Assembly (NCBI RefSeq): GCF_042683565.1
Contig: NZ_JBHUJW010000012.1
Span: forward strand, 22,784 to 86,783
Direction: 5' to 3'
Length of the DNA stretch: 64,000 nt
Source of the DNA: Brevibacillus sp042683565
GTDB taxonomy: Bacteria > Bacillota > Bacilli > Brevibacillales > Brevibacillaceae
The notes below the pieces were generated by a model. That model saw only the letters and a list, made by a program, of their open reading frames with translations. It did not search any database and had not been told where the DNA came from. Positions 18,160-26,426 of the stretch are shown here, piece by piece (the first letter of the stretch is position 1; every line of letters starts with the position of its first letter). Both the position numbers and the translations under genes were made by a program.

Positions 18160-18329
18160 CAAGGCGAGTGCCCCCAATCGAAGGAATTTGAGCAATATGC
18201 TATCATTTTGCAAGATTTTAAGTACGCTGAAAAGCCTTTCGACAAAACTTCTTATAAGGCGACATCCTCTTTATCATACACTACTTTCAGTCTTTTCGGA
18301 ATAAAGAATCACTTCTCCAAAGCAGCGGT

Positions 18330-20336
18330 CTAAATCACCCTGCCGACTGCAGCCCCTTCGTATATCGCCCGCTTGGCGTCGAGCTCTCCCGCTTCCTTTG
18401 CCCCGCCGATGAGATGGACAGGGATGCGCCCTTGCAACGAATGGTACAGGCTGTCATTGGACGTCGCGCCCGCCGCGATAATGACGGTATCGGCCAGGAC
18501 CAGTTGTTCCTCCCCCTGCTGATTGACGACAACCACCCCTTCTGGCGTAATTTCCTTGTACGCAATCTGCGTCATCATTTCTACGCCGTGCCGCTTCAGA
18601 TTGGCGAGCACTGCCCAGCGGGTCGTCTTGCCCAGCCCGGTTCCGACATGCTTTCCTCGCCGCAGCATGCACACCTGTCTGCCGCTTCTCTGCAGACGGT
18701 GCATCGCCTTGCTGTCGAGGATGCGATATTCCAGCAAATACTGGACGACCTCGGCGGAGAATGATTGATCCTGCACGAGCAGATGCGACAGGTCGCAGGC
18801 GATTCCGCCCGCTCCCACGATCACTGCGCGGCGGCCAACCTGTACCTGTTTGGCAAAGACCTGGTCGTAGCTGATGACATGGCCAAGGTCCACGCCCGGG
18901 ATGTCGGGACGGCGCGGGATCACACCTGTAGCGACGACGACCTCCTCGAATCCTTCCGCGAGCAAGGAATCAGCCGTGGCAGCCGTCTGCAACCGGACCT
19001 CCACCCCCAGTTTCGCGAGCTGCACCCGGTAGTAGCGCAGCATCTCGTTGAACTCCTCTTTGCCGGGGACTTGCCGGGCATAATTGATCTGCCCGCCGAT
19101 TTGCGCCTGCTTTTCAAAAATGACGACCTGATGCCCCCGCTCCGCGAGCACGCGCGCCGCTTCCAGACCGGCCGGACCTGCGCCGACGACTGCCACCCTT
19201 TTGCTCACCGCAGTCGGCACGAGCGCCCATTCCTTCTCCCGCCCGACGACCGGATTGACCATACAGGACGCGACCTTTCCGTCAAAGATGTGATCGAGAC
19301 AGGCCTGGTTGCAGGCGATACAGGTGTTGACCTCGTCGAACAGCCCTTCCCTGCTCTTGCGGACGATCTGCGAATCAGCCAGAAACGGACGGGCCATGGA
19401 GACCATATCGCAGCGCCCTGCCGCGAGGATGTCTTCGGCCTGGCGCAAGTCGTTGATCCGGTTGCTGGCAATGACCGGGATACCCACAACCTCCTTGACC
19501 TGCTGGGCGACCCAGACGTATGCACCGCGCGGAACCATCATGGCAATCGTCGGGACCTTCGATTCATGCCAGCCGATCCCCACATTAAGAGCGTTTACAC
19601 CTGCCTGTTCAAGCATGACGGCAAACTGCAGCGTCTCCTCCATTGTCGTGCTGTCTGGGATGAGATCGAGCCCTGACATCCGAAAGATGACCGGATAGTC
19701 CGTTCCGACCGCTGCCCGCACCCGTCTCGCTACCTCCAGCCCGAAACGTGCCCGCCGGTGAAAGTCTCCTCCCCATTCGTCCTCCCGATGATTGGTAACC
19801 GGAGACAGAAACTGGTTGATCAAATACCCTTCCGAGCCCATGATTTCCACAGCGTCAAAACCAGCCTTTCGGGCGCGTACAGCCCCGTCTGCAAACGACT
19901 GGATGGTCATCTCGATCTCTGCGGCGTCCATCGCCCGCGGCTTGTGACGGTTGATCGGAGCCTGCAGGGCAGATGGCGCCACAGATTCCATACCAGTCGC
20001 CTCCTGGTGGGCATAGCGCCCCGCGTGGAACAGCTGCAAGGCAATCTTCCCGCCTGCCTCGTGAACGGCAGTCGTGATCTGCTTCAGCGGCTCAATATGT
20101 TCATCCATGTAAACATTGCAATAGGCATCCCCCATGCCGCCTTCCGGACGGACCGCCGCCCCCCCTGTGACGATCAGACCGACCTCTCCTCTGGCCCGCT
20201 CCGCGTAAAAAGCGGCAAGGCGCTCTACCCCGTCCTCCAGCTTTTCAAAGCCTACGTGCATCGACCCCATCAACACCCGATTGCGCAAGAGCAGTGAACC
20301 GATTTGAATCGGCTCGAGTACCTTGGACAGGCTCAT
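18330..20336 (-). CDS. NADH:flavin oxidoreductase / 2,4-dienoyl-CoA reductase-like iron-sulfur flavoprotein
   Basis: A 668-aa enzyme of the Old Yellow Enzyme-like FadH class: an FMN-binding TIM barrel (about 1-330), a 4Fe-4S cysteine cluster (CIACNQAC then SCMVNP, about 338-358), and FAD/NAD Rossmann domains (VAVVGAGPAGLEAARVLAER near 375 and VIVGAGGIACDLSHLL near 520). Such enzymes reduce 2,4-dienoyl-CoA esters or other enones with NAD(P)H. The ATG at 20336 follows GGGAGGG. It is followed within 120 bp by an unrelated hypothetical gene and appears monocistronic. The physiological substrate is not determined. Confidence 0.9.
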   Translation of the reverse strand: MSLSKVLEPIQIGSLLLRNRVLMGSMHVGFEKLEDGVERLAAFYAERARGEVGLIVTGGAAVRPEGGMGDAYCNVYMDEHIEPLKQITTAVHEAGGKIALQLFHAGRYAHQEATGMESVAPSALQAPINRHKPRAMDAAEIEMTIQSFADGAVRARKAGFDAVEIMGSEGYLINQFLSPVTNHREDEWGGDFHRRARFGLEVARRVRAAVGTDYPVIFRMSGLDLIPDSTTMEETLQFAVMLEQAGVNALNVGIGWHESKVPTIAMMVPRGAYVWVAQQVKEVVGIPVIASNRINDLRQAEDILAAGRCDMVSMARPFLADSQIVRKSREGLFDEVNTCIACNQACLDHIFDGKVASCMVNPVVGREKEWALVPTAVSKRVAVVGAGPAGLEAARVLAERGHQVVIFEKQAQIGGQINYARQVPGKEEFNEMLRYYRVQLAKLGVEVRLQTAATADSLLAEGFEEVVVATGVIPRRPDIPGVDLGHVISYDQVFAKQVQVGRRAVIVGAGGIACDLSHLLVQDQSFSAEVVQYLLEYRILDSKAMHRLQRSGRQVCMLRRGKHVGTGLGKTTRWAVLANLKRHGVEMMTQIAYKEITPEGVVVVNQQGEEQLVLADTVIIAAGATSNDSLYHSLQGRIPVHLIGGAKEAGELDAKRAIYEGAAVGRVI

Positions 20337-20527
20337 TTTTTTCCCTCCCAAACCACTACGAGTGAACACTCATTCATTCTTATATGCATTCTCCCCGCGC
20401 AAGCAGAATTCCTTCTTGTCTGACGGTTCGTCCCCCCATCATGCCTGATCTTCCGCCGAGAAGCTCCCCGCGGCCGGGAAGATGGCTTGCTCGCAGCTGC
20501 CAGGCGAGCAGGAGAAAAACTTATGCC

Positions 20528-20557
20528 AAAAAGCCCGGACGCGGTGCCCGAGCTTTC
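20528..20557 (-). terminator. Intrinsic terminator after the 20586 gene
   Basis: The minus strand shows AGCTCGGG and CCGGGCT around an 8-nt loop, followed by TTTT. It lies 30 nt past the stop codon. Confidence 0.65.
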
Positions 20558-20585
20558 TTTCTACTGCATGTTGTTGCCTCCCGAT

Positions 20586-21038
20586 TCAGGACAGACGCAC
20601 CAGCTTGCCGAGGTCGGCGGCGAACCGCTCGAGCGTGCGCGTCAAGGTTTGCGCCTCCTCCTCGCTCTGCGGCTGTTCCGCGAGAAAGTGGTAATCCAGC
20701 ACCACTTCGGATTGCGCAGACTGTCCGGGCTGTACATAACGGCGTTTTTCCGTCATGGCGACCTCGGGCACGACCGCTTGCGCCTGCAACCAGAGCGAGC
20801 CGCCATCTTCCCGTCCCGTAAACTGCACTTCTACTTCGACTTCACAGCTGCCCTCCAGTTCAAACAGGTGAATGGTCGCCAGCGGCTTCCCCTCTGTTTC
20901 TTCGTCTGCAAACGTAAGAATGACTTCCCGCACCTCTGCTTCTTCCACGAGCGACTGATCCGACCGCAATGTCACGTCGAGAATCGTCCCGTAAGCAGAA
21001 AGATGTTCATTTAATTGCTCCACCATATATTGCAGCAC
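20586..21038 (-). CDS. Hypothetical protein
   Basis: A 150-aa acidic cytoplasmic protein starting at a GTG (MLQYMVEQLNEHLSAYG), 7 nt after GAGAGGAG. The sequence alternates beta-like stretches (ATIHLFELEGSCEVEVEVQF) and ends in a helix. No catalytic motif or known family is recognised. It lies 75 bp downstream of the small membrane protein gene at 21113, and the two could be cotranscribed. The role is unknown. Confidence 0.7.
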   Translation of the reverse strand: MLQYMVEQLNEHLSAYGTILDVTLRSDQSLVEEAEVREVILTFADEETEGKPLATIHLFELEGSCEVEVEVQFTGREDGGSLWLQAQAVVPEVAMTEKRRYVQPGQSAQSEVVLDYHFLAEQPQSEEEAQTLTRTLERFAADLGKLVRLS

Positions 21039-21112
21039 TTCGTTTCTCCTCTCGCATGCGATGATGTTCTCCCAGCAGTATAGCACGCCGGGAGGCACAT
21101 CGAAAAACCCCT

Positions 21113-21418
21113 TCACGGGGAAGGGGTTGGTGAATTTTTTTGATTCATGAATTCGGTCAGCCAGGCTCTGCGCACTTCCTTATTTGGGCAGTATCCCAAA
21201 ATGTAGCTCTCTCCGCGCATATATTTTTCCTTGATCCACTCTTTGTGCTTGCGGAAAAAGGCGTGTTGGAAATCAATGGGCATTTGATGGTATTCTTCCA
21301 GGGCTGAGGGGTTCTGGAGGAAAAAATCTTCGTCATACACAATTTCTTCATTTTGTTGGCGGCTGATCAGGTAAACAAAGGCAATCACCAGAAACAGATT
21401 CACCAAGAAAATTGTCAT
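21113..21418 (-). CDS. Small single-pass membrane protein
   Basis: A 101-aa protein beginning MTIFLVNLFLVIAFVYLIS, an N-terminal transmembrane segment, followed by a charged cytoplasmic domain (EEIVYDEDFFLQNPSALEEY). The ATG at 21418 follows GGAGGG. The family is not recognised. Its position between the LCP protein gene and a hypothetical gene does not reveal a job. Confidence 0.7.
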   Translation of the reverse strand: MTIFLVNLFLVIAFVYLISRQQNEEIVYDEDFFLQNPSALEEYHQMPIDFQHAFFRKHKEWIKEKYMRGESYILGYCPNKEVRRAWLTEFMNQKNSPTPSP

Positions 21419-21602
21419 CCAAATCCCTCCAGTCAAAGTACCGTAATTGTCTGATTAATCTGTCTTGTCGGTATATTATTATTGTACCATGCATTTCGTG
21501 TTTTCTAAACCTATCCTGGCAATATTTTATTAAAAAACTTTCAAAAATAAATATACAGGACGAGAATAGGCAAAAAGGCCGACTCTCGTCCCAGGCAGGC
21601 AT

Positions 21603-21637
21603 AAAGAAAGGCACCCGCTCTTCGCAGAACGGGTGCC
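21603..21637 (-). terminator. Terminator of the LCP gene
   Basis: The minus strand shows GGCACCCG and CGGGTGCC, a perfect 8-bp stem with a 12-nt loop, followed by TTTCTTT. It starts 9 nt after the stop codon. Confidence 0.75.
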
Positions 21638-21645
21638 TGATACAA

Positions 21646-23067
21646 TCAGGAACTGGTCTTCGTATTGGTCGAATCTGTTACCGGAGACGCGCCGGTTTGG
21701 GGAGGCTGGACGATGTCCGGCGGCGGAGTCGCTCCAGCGTCCGGCGCATTGCTTGCAGAGTCTGCCGGCTGCGTCTGCCCCTGCCCGCCCGGACTTGCCA
21801 CATCCGGCGGCGGCGCCGTGCCGGCATCTGCGGCATCTCCAGGCGCTTCCGCCATTTCATGCTCCTTTTTCGGCTCCTCTGTGGCAGGTTCTTTCGGTTT
21901 GGATGAAGATGCGGCAGATCGGGTCGTTTTCTTTTTGACCGTCGGCTTGCTGCTGTTGGACGCCGCTACTGCCTCTTCGCTTGCGCCCAGCACAGGCGAG
22001 TTGTTCAGCTGGGCAACCACATTATCCGTGATCCCCATTTCCGCTTGCAGCGAGTCGCGGACGGCCTCAAGCTTTTCCTTCTCCAGATACGTGTACCCGC
22101 CTTGCCAATATGCGCCGTTGTCCAGCGTGGTCACCATCGAAGAGCTAAAGCCTTTGAAGTCGTATACGAGGCCAGTGATCTGGTCTTTGGAGAGGTCGGT
22201 ATGTATGTTTTTCGCGCCGACATCCATGATGGCAAAGATTTTTTTCAACCCTTCCACAGAGCCGACTTTGTCCACGACCGCCTTGATGACTTCCTGCTGG
22301 CGGCGGTTGCGGTCGAAGTCGTTGGAGTAGTATTTCGTTCCGCGGTTGTCGTGGCGGTGGCGGACATAGCCGAGAGCTTGCTCGCCATTCAAGGTCTGCA
22401 AGCCGGGATTCAGGTTGATGTGCGTATTGTCTGTCGGATCGTCGTAGACCAGCTTGCGGTCGACGTTTACTTCGATTCCGCCCAGTTCGTCGATCACTGC
22501 CTTGAATCCATCGAAGTCGATTGCCACGTAATGCTCGATCGGAATCCCCAAAATCTCGTTTAACGTTTTCTTCGTCAAGGAAATACCGTCTTCCGTGGGC
22601 GTCCGGTTGTTGCGTTCCGCCGCGCGACGCTCCGCTTCCCCGTTGGCATAGACGGAATTGATCTTGTGGTAATCGCGATAGCCGGGAATTTTGACCCGCG
22701 TATCGCGGGGAATGGAGACCATCGTCACCTTTTTCGTTGCCGGATTGGCGACTGCCACGATCATCACGTCCGTATTCATCGAACCGGTCTCCGGACGGGT
22801 GTCGGAACCGAGAATGATAAAGGACATCGGCTTGTCGCTGTGATATTCCGGATCGACATTTTGCGAGACGGGGGAGGTAAAGTCGTCGTTCGGCTTCGTC
22901 ATCGTATCCAACGTGTCATTAATCTTCCAATAAATTGCTCCGGCCGCGCCGCCGACCAAAAGCAGAGCGATCAGACACAACAACACAGCAAATCTACGAA
23001 GTTTGCGACTGCGTCCCGGCTGCTTCTTTCGGGGAGCGGAGGCGCGTCTTGCCACCTTTGCAGGCAT
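21646..23067 (-). CDS. LytR-CpsA-Psr (LCP) family cell-wall polymer ligase
   Basis: A 473-aa protein: a basic cytoplasmic N-terminus, a transmembrane helix (about 27-47, FAVLLCLIALLLVGGAAGAIY), an LCP catalytic domain (about 75-330) with conserved FIILGSDTR, SIPRDTRVKIPG and YVRHRHDNRGTKYY, and a long Pro/Ala/Ser-rich tail (about 375-473). LCP enzymes transfer teichoic acid or other glycopolymers from a lipid carrier to peptidoglycan outside the membrane. The start at 23067 follows AAGGAG. The extended, low-complexity tail is unusual in length and probably threads the wall. Confidence 0.92.
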   Translation of the reverse strand: MPAKVARRASAPRKKQPGRSRKLRRFAVLLCLIALLLVGGAAGAIYWKINDTLDTMTKPNDDFTSPVSQNVDPEYHSDKPMSFIILGSDTRPETGSMNTDVMIVAVANPATKKVTMVSIPRDTRVKIPGYRDYHKINSVYANGEAERRAAERNNRTPTEDGISLTKKTLNEILGIPIEHYVAIDFDGFKAVIDELGGIEVNVDRKLVYDDPTDNTHINLNPGLQTLNGEQALGYVRHRHDNRGTKYYSNDFDRNRRQQEVIKAVVDKVGSVEGLKKIFAIMDVGAKNIHTDLSKDQITGLVYDFKGFSSSMVTTLDNGAYWQGGYTYLEKEKLEAVRDSLQAEMGITDNVVAQLNNSPVLGASEEAVAASNSSKPTVKKKTTRSAASSSKPKEPATEEPKKEHEMAEAPGDAADAGTAPPPDVASPGGQGQTQPADSASNAPDAGATPPPDIVQPPQTGASPVTDSTNTKTSS

Positions 23068-23243
23068 ATGTATCAATCTCCTTGTTCGCGCGCGCTTTTT
23101 TTGAAAAGAAAAAACAGAGGCACACTTGTGAACAGTGCCACTCGACATGATGCACTAATATTTTCTTCAGATGGGAATACTCTGATTCCGCTATTGTACC
23201 ATACCATTGTCTGCATTTGTAGAAAAATGTTCCTGGCAAGCAG

Positions 23244-23272
23244 AAAACCCCCATCTTTTTGTCGATGGGGGC
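23244..23272 (-). terminator. Terminator of the small gene at 23299
   Basis: The minus strand shows CCCCCATC and GATGGGGG around an 8-nt loop, followed by TTTTC, 27 nt past the stop codon. Confidence 0.6.
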
Positions 23273-23298
23273 AGTTCGTATTGCCGCAGCCAACTTGC

Positions 23299-23436
23299 CT
23301 ATTGCCTGCCGCGCGGAGCCTGGCTGAAGCCCTGGACTGGGCCGTCCGGGCGCTTTTGGGTTGAACGGTGGGAGTCTCCTCCCTGACGGACGTGGCTCTC
23401 CTGCTTTCCATTTACATCGTTCGACTTCTTTTCCAC
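23299..23436 (-). CDS. Small hydrophilic protein, 45 aa
   Basis: A 45-aa ORF starting at a GTG at 23436, 8 nt after AGAAGGAGGAG. The product is very polar and rich in Lys, Gln, Arg, Gly and Ser, with no hydrophobic core, so it is probably disordered. It has its own terminator. Such features recall small spore-associated proteins, but no family is recognised. Confidence rests on the strong ribosome binding site and the terminator rather than on homology. Confidence 0.5.
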   Translation of the reverse strand: MEKKSNDVNGKQESHVRQGGDSHRSTQKRPDGPVQGFSQAPRGRQ

Positions 23437-23688
23437 GGGAACACTCCTCCTTCTGTTGAAGCTACCCCGTAGTCTGCGCAAGTTCCGCTATCTCATTCCG
23501 GCTGCCGGCGCATGATGTGAAGCTGCTTGCCTTTGGCATACATTTATTCCCATCCTATATATGCTGCAGCTATACGGATGACGGTTGGCGCGTTCCATGC
23601 TAAAGTGGGAACAAATCCGCCACACTGAGCAGGTGTGGGGAAAAGGAAAACGGGACACATTTTTCTCGGAAAATGGGAGATGAATCAG

Positions 23689-24909
23689 ATGAGTGCAACC
23701 CCTGCACCCCTTCATGCGTCACCTGCGGGAAACGCAGCCCCTACGGTTTACCGGATGCTGTTTGCGATCAGCATTGTTCACCTGCTGAACGACAGCCTGC
23801 AAGCCGTTATCCCGGCCTTGCTGCCGATCGTGGAGAAAAACCTCGCACTGACCTTCACGCAAGTCGGACTCATATTGCTGGTCATGAACCTCACCTCTTC
23901 GGTACTGCAGCCTGTCGTCGGCTATTTTTCTGACCGGAAGTCGCATCCGTTTCTGCCGCCGCTCGCCTTGCTCATATCCGGGCTCGGCATGCTCGCGCTC
24001 GCTTTTGCGGGCGACTATTACCTTGTCCTGATGGCAGTCGCCTGCGTGGGCATCGGCTCCGCAGTGTTCCATCCGGAGGCTTCCCGGTTCGCCCACCAGG
24101 CTTCCGGCGTTCGCAGAGGTCTGGGCCAGTCCATTTTTCAGGTAGGGGGCAATGCCGGCCAGGCGCTCGCCCCGCTGATGACCATTCTGATATTTGCCAA
24201 CCTCGGGCAGACCGGCGCCAAGTGGTTTCTGCTGCCAGCCATCCTCGCCAGCGGGGTCCTGTTGTATGTCGCCCTCTGGTACCGTACCCAGCAGCGCATG
24301 AAAAAGGCCGCTTCCGGACCCGTTACGCACAACCATCGACGCAAGCGGTTCATCGCTCTCGGCCTGCTCGTTCTCGTCGTCACCGTCCGTTCGTGGATGA
24401 ACGCCGGTTACCAGAGCTTTTACCAATTTTACCTCATGTACATCAAAGGAGTTGAATACTCCCACGCACAGGTCGTCGTGTTCGGCTTCCTGCTGGCTGG
24501 CGCGATCGGAACCTTTCTCGGCGGGCCACTCTCCGACCGTTTCGGTAAGCGCAACCTGCTGATTCTCTCGACGCTTGGAGCTTTTCCCTTGACGATCCTG
24601 ACGCCGTACGTCTCCGGCATCTGGACGTACCCTTTGCTTTTCCTGAGCGGCCTGATCCTGCTGTCCAGCTTTTCCGTAACGGTCGTCTACGCCCAGGAAC
24701 TGCTCCCCGGTCGCATCGGAACCGTATCCGGGCTCATAACCGGGCTGGCCTTCGGGATGGGCGGCATGGGAAGTCTTGTCTTTGGCTACCTTGCTGACAT
24801 GTTCAGCCTGACGTTTGTCATCACGCTCTGCTCGTTGCTGCCGTTGGTCGGCTTTCTCGGGTTGCTCCTGCCGAAAGACGAAACGGTCCGGGAGTGGGGG
24901 CGGATGTAA
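23689..24909 (+). CDS. MFS transporter, fosmidomycin-resistance (Fsr) type
   Basis: A 406-aa MFS protein. The N-terminus after the start contains AISIVHLLNDSLQAVIPALL, typical of the Fsr group, then about 12 hydrophobic helices and the motif GPLSDRFGKRNLL (about residues 282-294). It probably exports a toxic compound; fosmidomycin resistance is known for the E. coli relative. The ATG at 23689 is chosen because GGGAG lies 9 nt upstream, whereas the ATG three codons earlier abuts that site. Confidence 0.9.
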   Translation: MSATPAPLHASPAGNAAPTVYRMLFAISIVHLLNDSLQAVIPALLPIVEKNLALTFTQVGLILLVMNLTSSVLQPVVGYFSDRKSHPFLPPLALLISGLGMLALAFAGDYYLVLMAVACVGIGSAVFHPEASRFAHQASGVRRGLGQSIFQVGGNAGQALAPLMTILIFANLGQTGAKWFLLPAILASGVLLYVALWYRTQQRMKKAASGPVTHNHRRKRFIALGLLVLVVTVRSWMNAGYQSFYQFYLMYIKGVEYSHAQVVVFGFLLAGAIGTFLGGPLSDRFGKRNLLILSTLGAFPLTILTPYVSGIWTYPLLFLSGLILLSSFSVTVVYAQELLPGRIGTVSGLITGLAFGMGGMGSLVFGYLADMFSLTFVITLCSLLPLVGFLGLLLPKDETVREWGRM

Positions 24910-24949
24910 CAGGGGCATGGCTCAAGGCGTTGGGAAAGGATAGAGAAGA

Positions 24950-24998
24950 GGGCTTGTCTCAACAGTCGTATTTTTGACTTGGAGACGGCCCTTTTCAT
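24950..24998 (+). terminator. Terminator of the Fsr-type MFS gene
   Basis: GGGCTTGTCTC and GAGACGGCCC form an imperfect stem around a 24-nt loop, followed by TTTTC on the plus strand. Confidence 0.55.
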
Positions 24999-25500
24999 GT
25001 TATCTCTTTGTTCCGGTCCTGACTTTATCCTCGGCTACTCGCAAACACTTGAACTTTTGTTCATTGCCAAAGATAAAAAGATCTTCACGGAGTATACACT
25101 GACAGTCAAGCAGCTCGCGAATGGGATATTTAGTCTTTGTGGTTACAATGATTCTGAAGTTCGCTTCCATGAAGAATTGAAGAAGCGAATTAAAGATTTA
25201 GACGAACGTTCACGGTATGGTTTACATTGCAATCTTTTGTTGGCTTGATTTGAGATTCCAACAAACAACCTACATGTATTTTCAGTAGCTCCATTAGTAT
25301 CGAATTTTTTTCAAATAATAAGAGCCTTTCATGATTCATTTAATAAGCGCGAGAAAATCTGGCAGGACGTATACTTAATAAGAAATTTAAAAATGTTGGT
25401 AAGGTAAGAGCCTTGTTATTCAGGCATTTAAAGTTAAGGTATAAAAATCGGCGCCTTCTATACCACCGATATGCGATTCGCCGCCTGCCTAATGGTTAGT
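24999..25500. other. AT-rich intergenic region on the distal side of the CRISPR array
   Basis: About 500 bp with lower GC than the neighbours. It contains a possible 83-codon ORF ending at 25248 on the plus strand whose product (about MLSLCSGPDFILGYSQ...) matches no family I know and has no ribosome binding site. A second open stretch before 25498 lacks a start codon. No cas1, cas2, transposase or insertion-sequence ends are seen. The region may be a decayed remnant of acquired DNA. Confidence 0.4.
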
Positions 25501-26199
25501 CTCCGAATAGAATCATGCTTCTATGACTGTTCGGAGTTTTTATTACTTATTACATATGTAGCAACATTCTTGATCTCCGAATAGAACCATGCTTCTATAA
25601 CTGTTCGGAGATCTTTTCAGCGAACAACATGTACCCATTCGCATCAGAGTCTCCAAACAGAACCATGCTTCTATGACTGTTCGGAGGCCGGTTTCCCGGT
25701 CGTCGGACTGATCTCAAGTTTTTCTCCAAACAGAACCATGCTTCTATGACTGTTCGGAGCTTGTGCGAAGCCATGAAATCGCAATTCCAGCTGTTCTCCA
25801 AACAGAACCATGCTTCTATGACTGTTCGGAGTTTTTCGAGCAACCTTCTTCGACGACAAGACCTTCTCCAAACAGAACCATGCTTCTATGACTGTTCGGA
25901 GGGTCAGCCGATTATGTGGCGAGTGATTAACTCTGATGCCTCCAAACAGAACCATGCTTCTATGACTGTTCGGAGCAGAGCACCCGTATCAAGTGATCCA
26001 TAAGAGATATTTGCTCCAAACAGAACCATGCTTCTATGACTGTTCGGAGTCACTTTGAACGCCTATAACGTGTCCCCTCCTTTCGCAACCTCCAAACAGA
26101 ACCATGCTTCTATGACTGTTCGGAGACGATCTTTATCAATTAAAAGAAGAGCAATTAAATAAACTCCAAACAGAACCATGCTTCTATGACTGTTCGGAG
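25501..26199 (-). CRISPR. CRISPR array of the type V-F locus: 10 repeats, 9 spacers
   Basis: Ten 36-bp repeats start at 25501, 25575, 25651, 25724, 25796, 25866, 25940, 26014, 26090 and 26164. Spacers are 34-40 bp and all different. Eight repeats (25651 onward) are identical. The two leftmost carry shared substitutions (plus-strand start CTCCGAATAG instead of CTCCAAACAG), and the first also differs at one more position. Decay at the left end marks it as the old (trailer) end, so the leader is on the right, next to the tracrRNA and cas12f, and the array is read on the minus strand. In that orientation each repeat starts CTCCGAACAG and ends CTGTTTGGAG; these ends are inverted copies of each other. 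Confidence 0.97.
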
Positions 26200-26238
26200 G
26201 CTAATATTGACGCGGGTTCGCACCACCTGTAATGGCCG

Positions 26239-26266
26239 TTTTTATGCGAGCACCCTGGAACGTCAA
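26239..26266 (-). promoter_or_regulatory. Candidate promoter in the CRISPR leader
   Basis: The minus strand shows TTGACG, 16 nt, then TAAAAA, ending about 40 nt before the first repeat on the leader side. The -10 match is weak. It overlaps the T-run that ends the tracrRNA, so the two small RNAs would be made from adjacent units. Confidence 0.4.
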
Positions 26267-26409
26267 AAAACCTAAGGGTCGCTCGAAGTCAGAAGCTTGA
26301 AACTGTTCCCACGCGCTGCGTGGAGTGGCTTTTCACCTTATCGAGTGTCTTGGTGCATCATATGTAAACCTCGCACCCACTGTCTCGATTTAAGGACGCT
26401 GGATCGCCC
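26265..26409 (-). ncRNA. tracrRNA of the Cas12f system (predicted)
   Basis: This minus-strand segment lies between the cas12f stop codon and the array. In 5'-3' order it shows a 5' hairpin (GGGCG/CGTCC, 26394-26409); a long stem TCGAG/CTCGA (26384-26388 with 26341-26345) enclosing GGTGC/GCACC; a linker ATAAGGTGAAAAGCC; a perfect hairpin CCACGC/GCGTGG (26309-26323); an anti-repeat (26282-26308); and a final run of six T (26265-26270). The anti-repeat includes GAACAG, GCTTCT and GACT in the order and nearly the spacing of the repeat complement, with a 2-nt deletion. As I recall it, the AsCas12f1 tracrRNA has the same succession of stems. Exact ends are not determined. Confidence 0.8.
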
Positions 26410-26426
26410 CAATTGTTTTATTAATT

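Noticed and set aside
24979..25248. Possible 89-codon gene after the Fsr-type transporter
   Set aside because: Its first start lies inside the terminator hairpin, no ribosome binding site precedes later starts, and no family is recognisable; left as part of the intergenic region.
25595..25955. Open frames across the repeats with a recurring LRTVIEAWFCLE peptide
   Set aside because: They only translate the CRISPR repeats, which happen to stay open; no ribosome binding site, and the array explains them.
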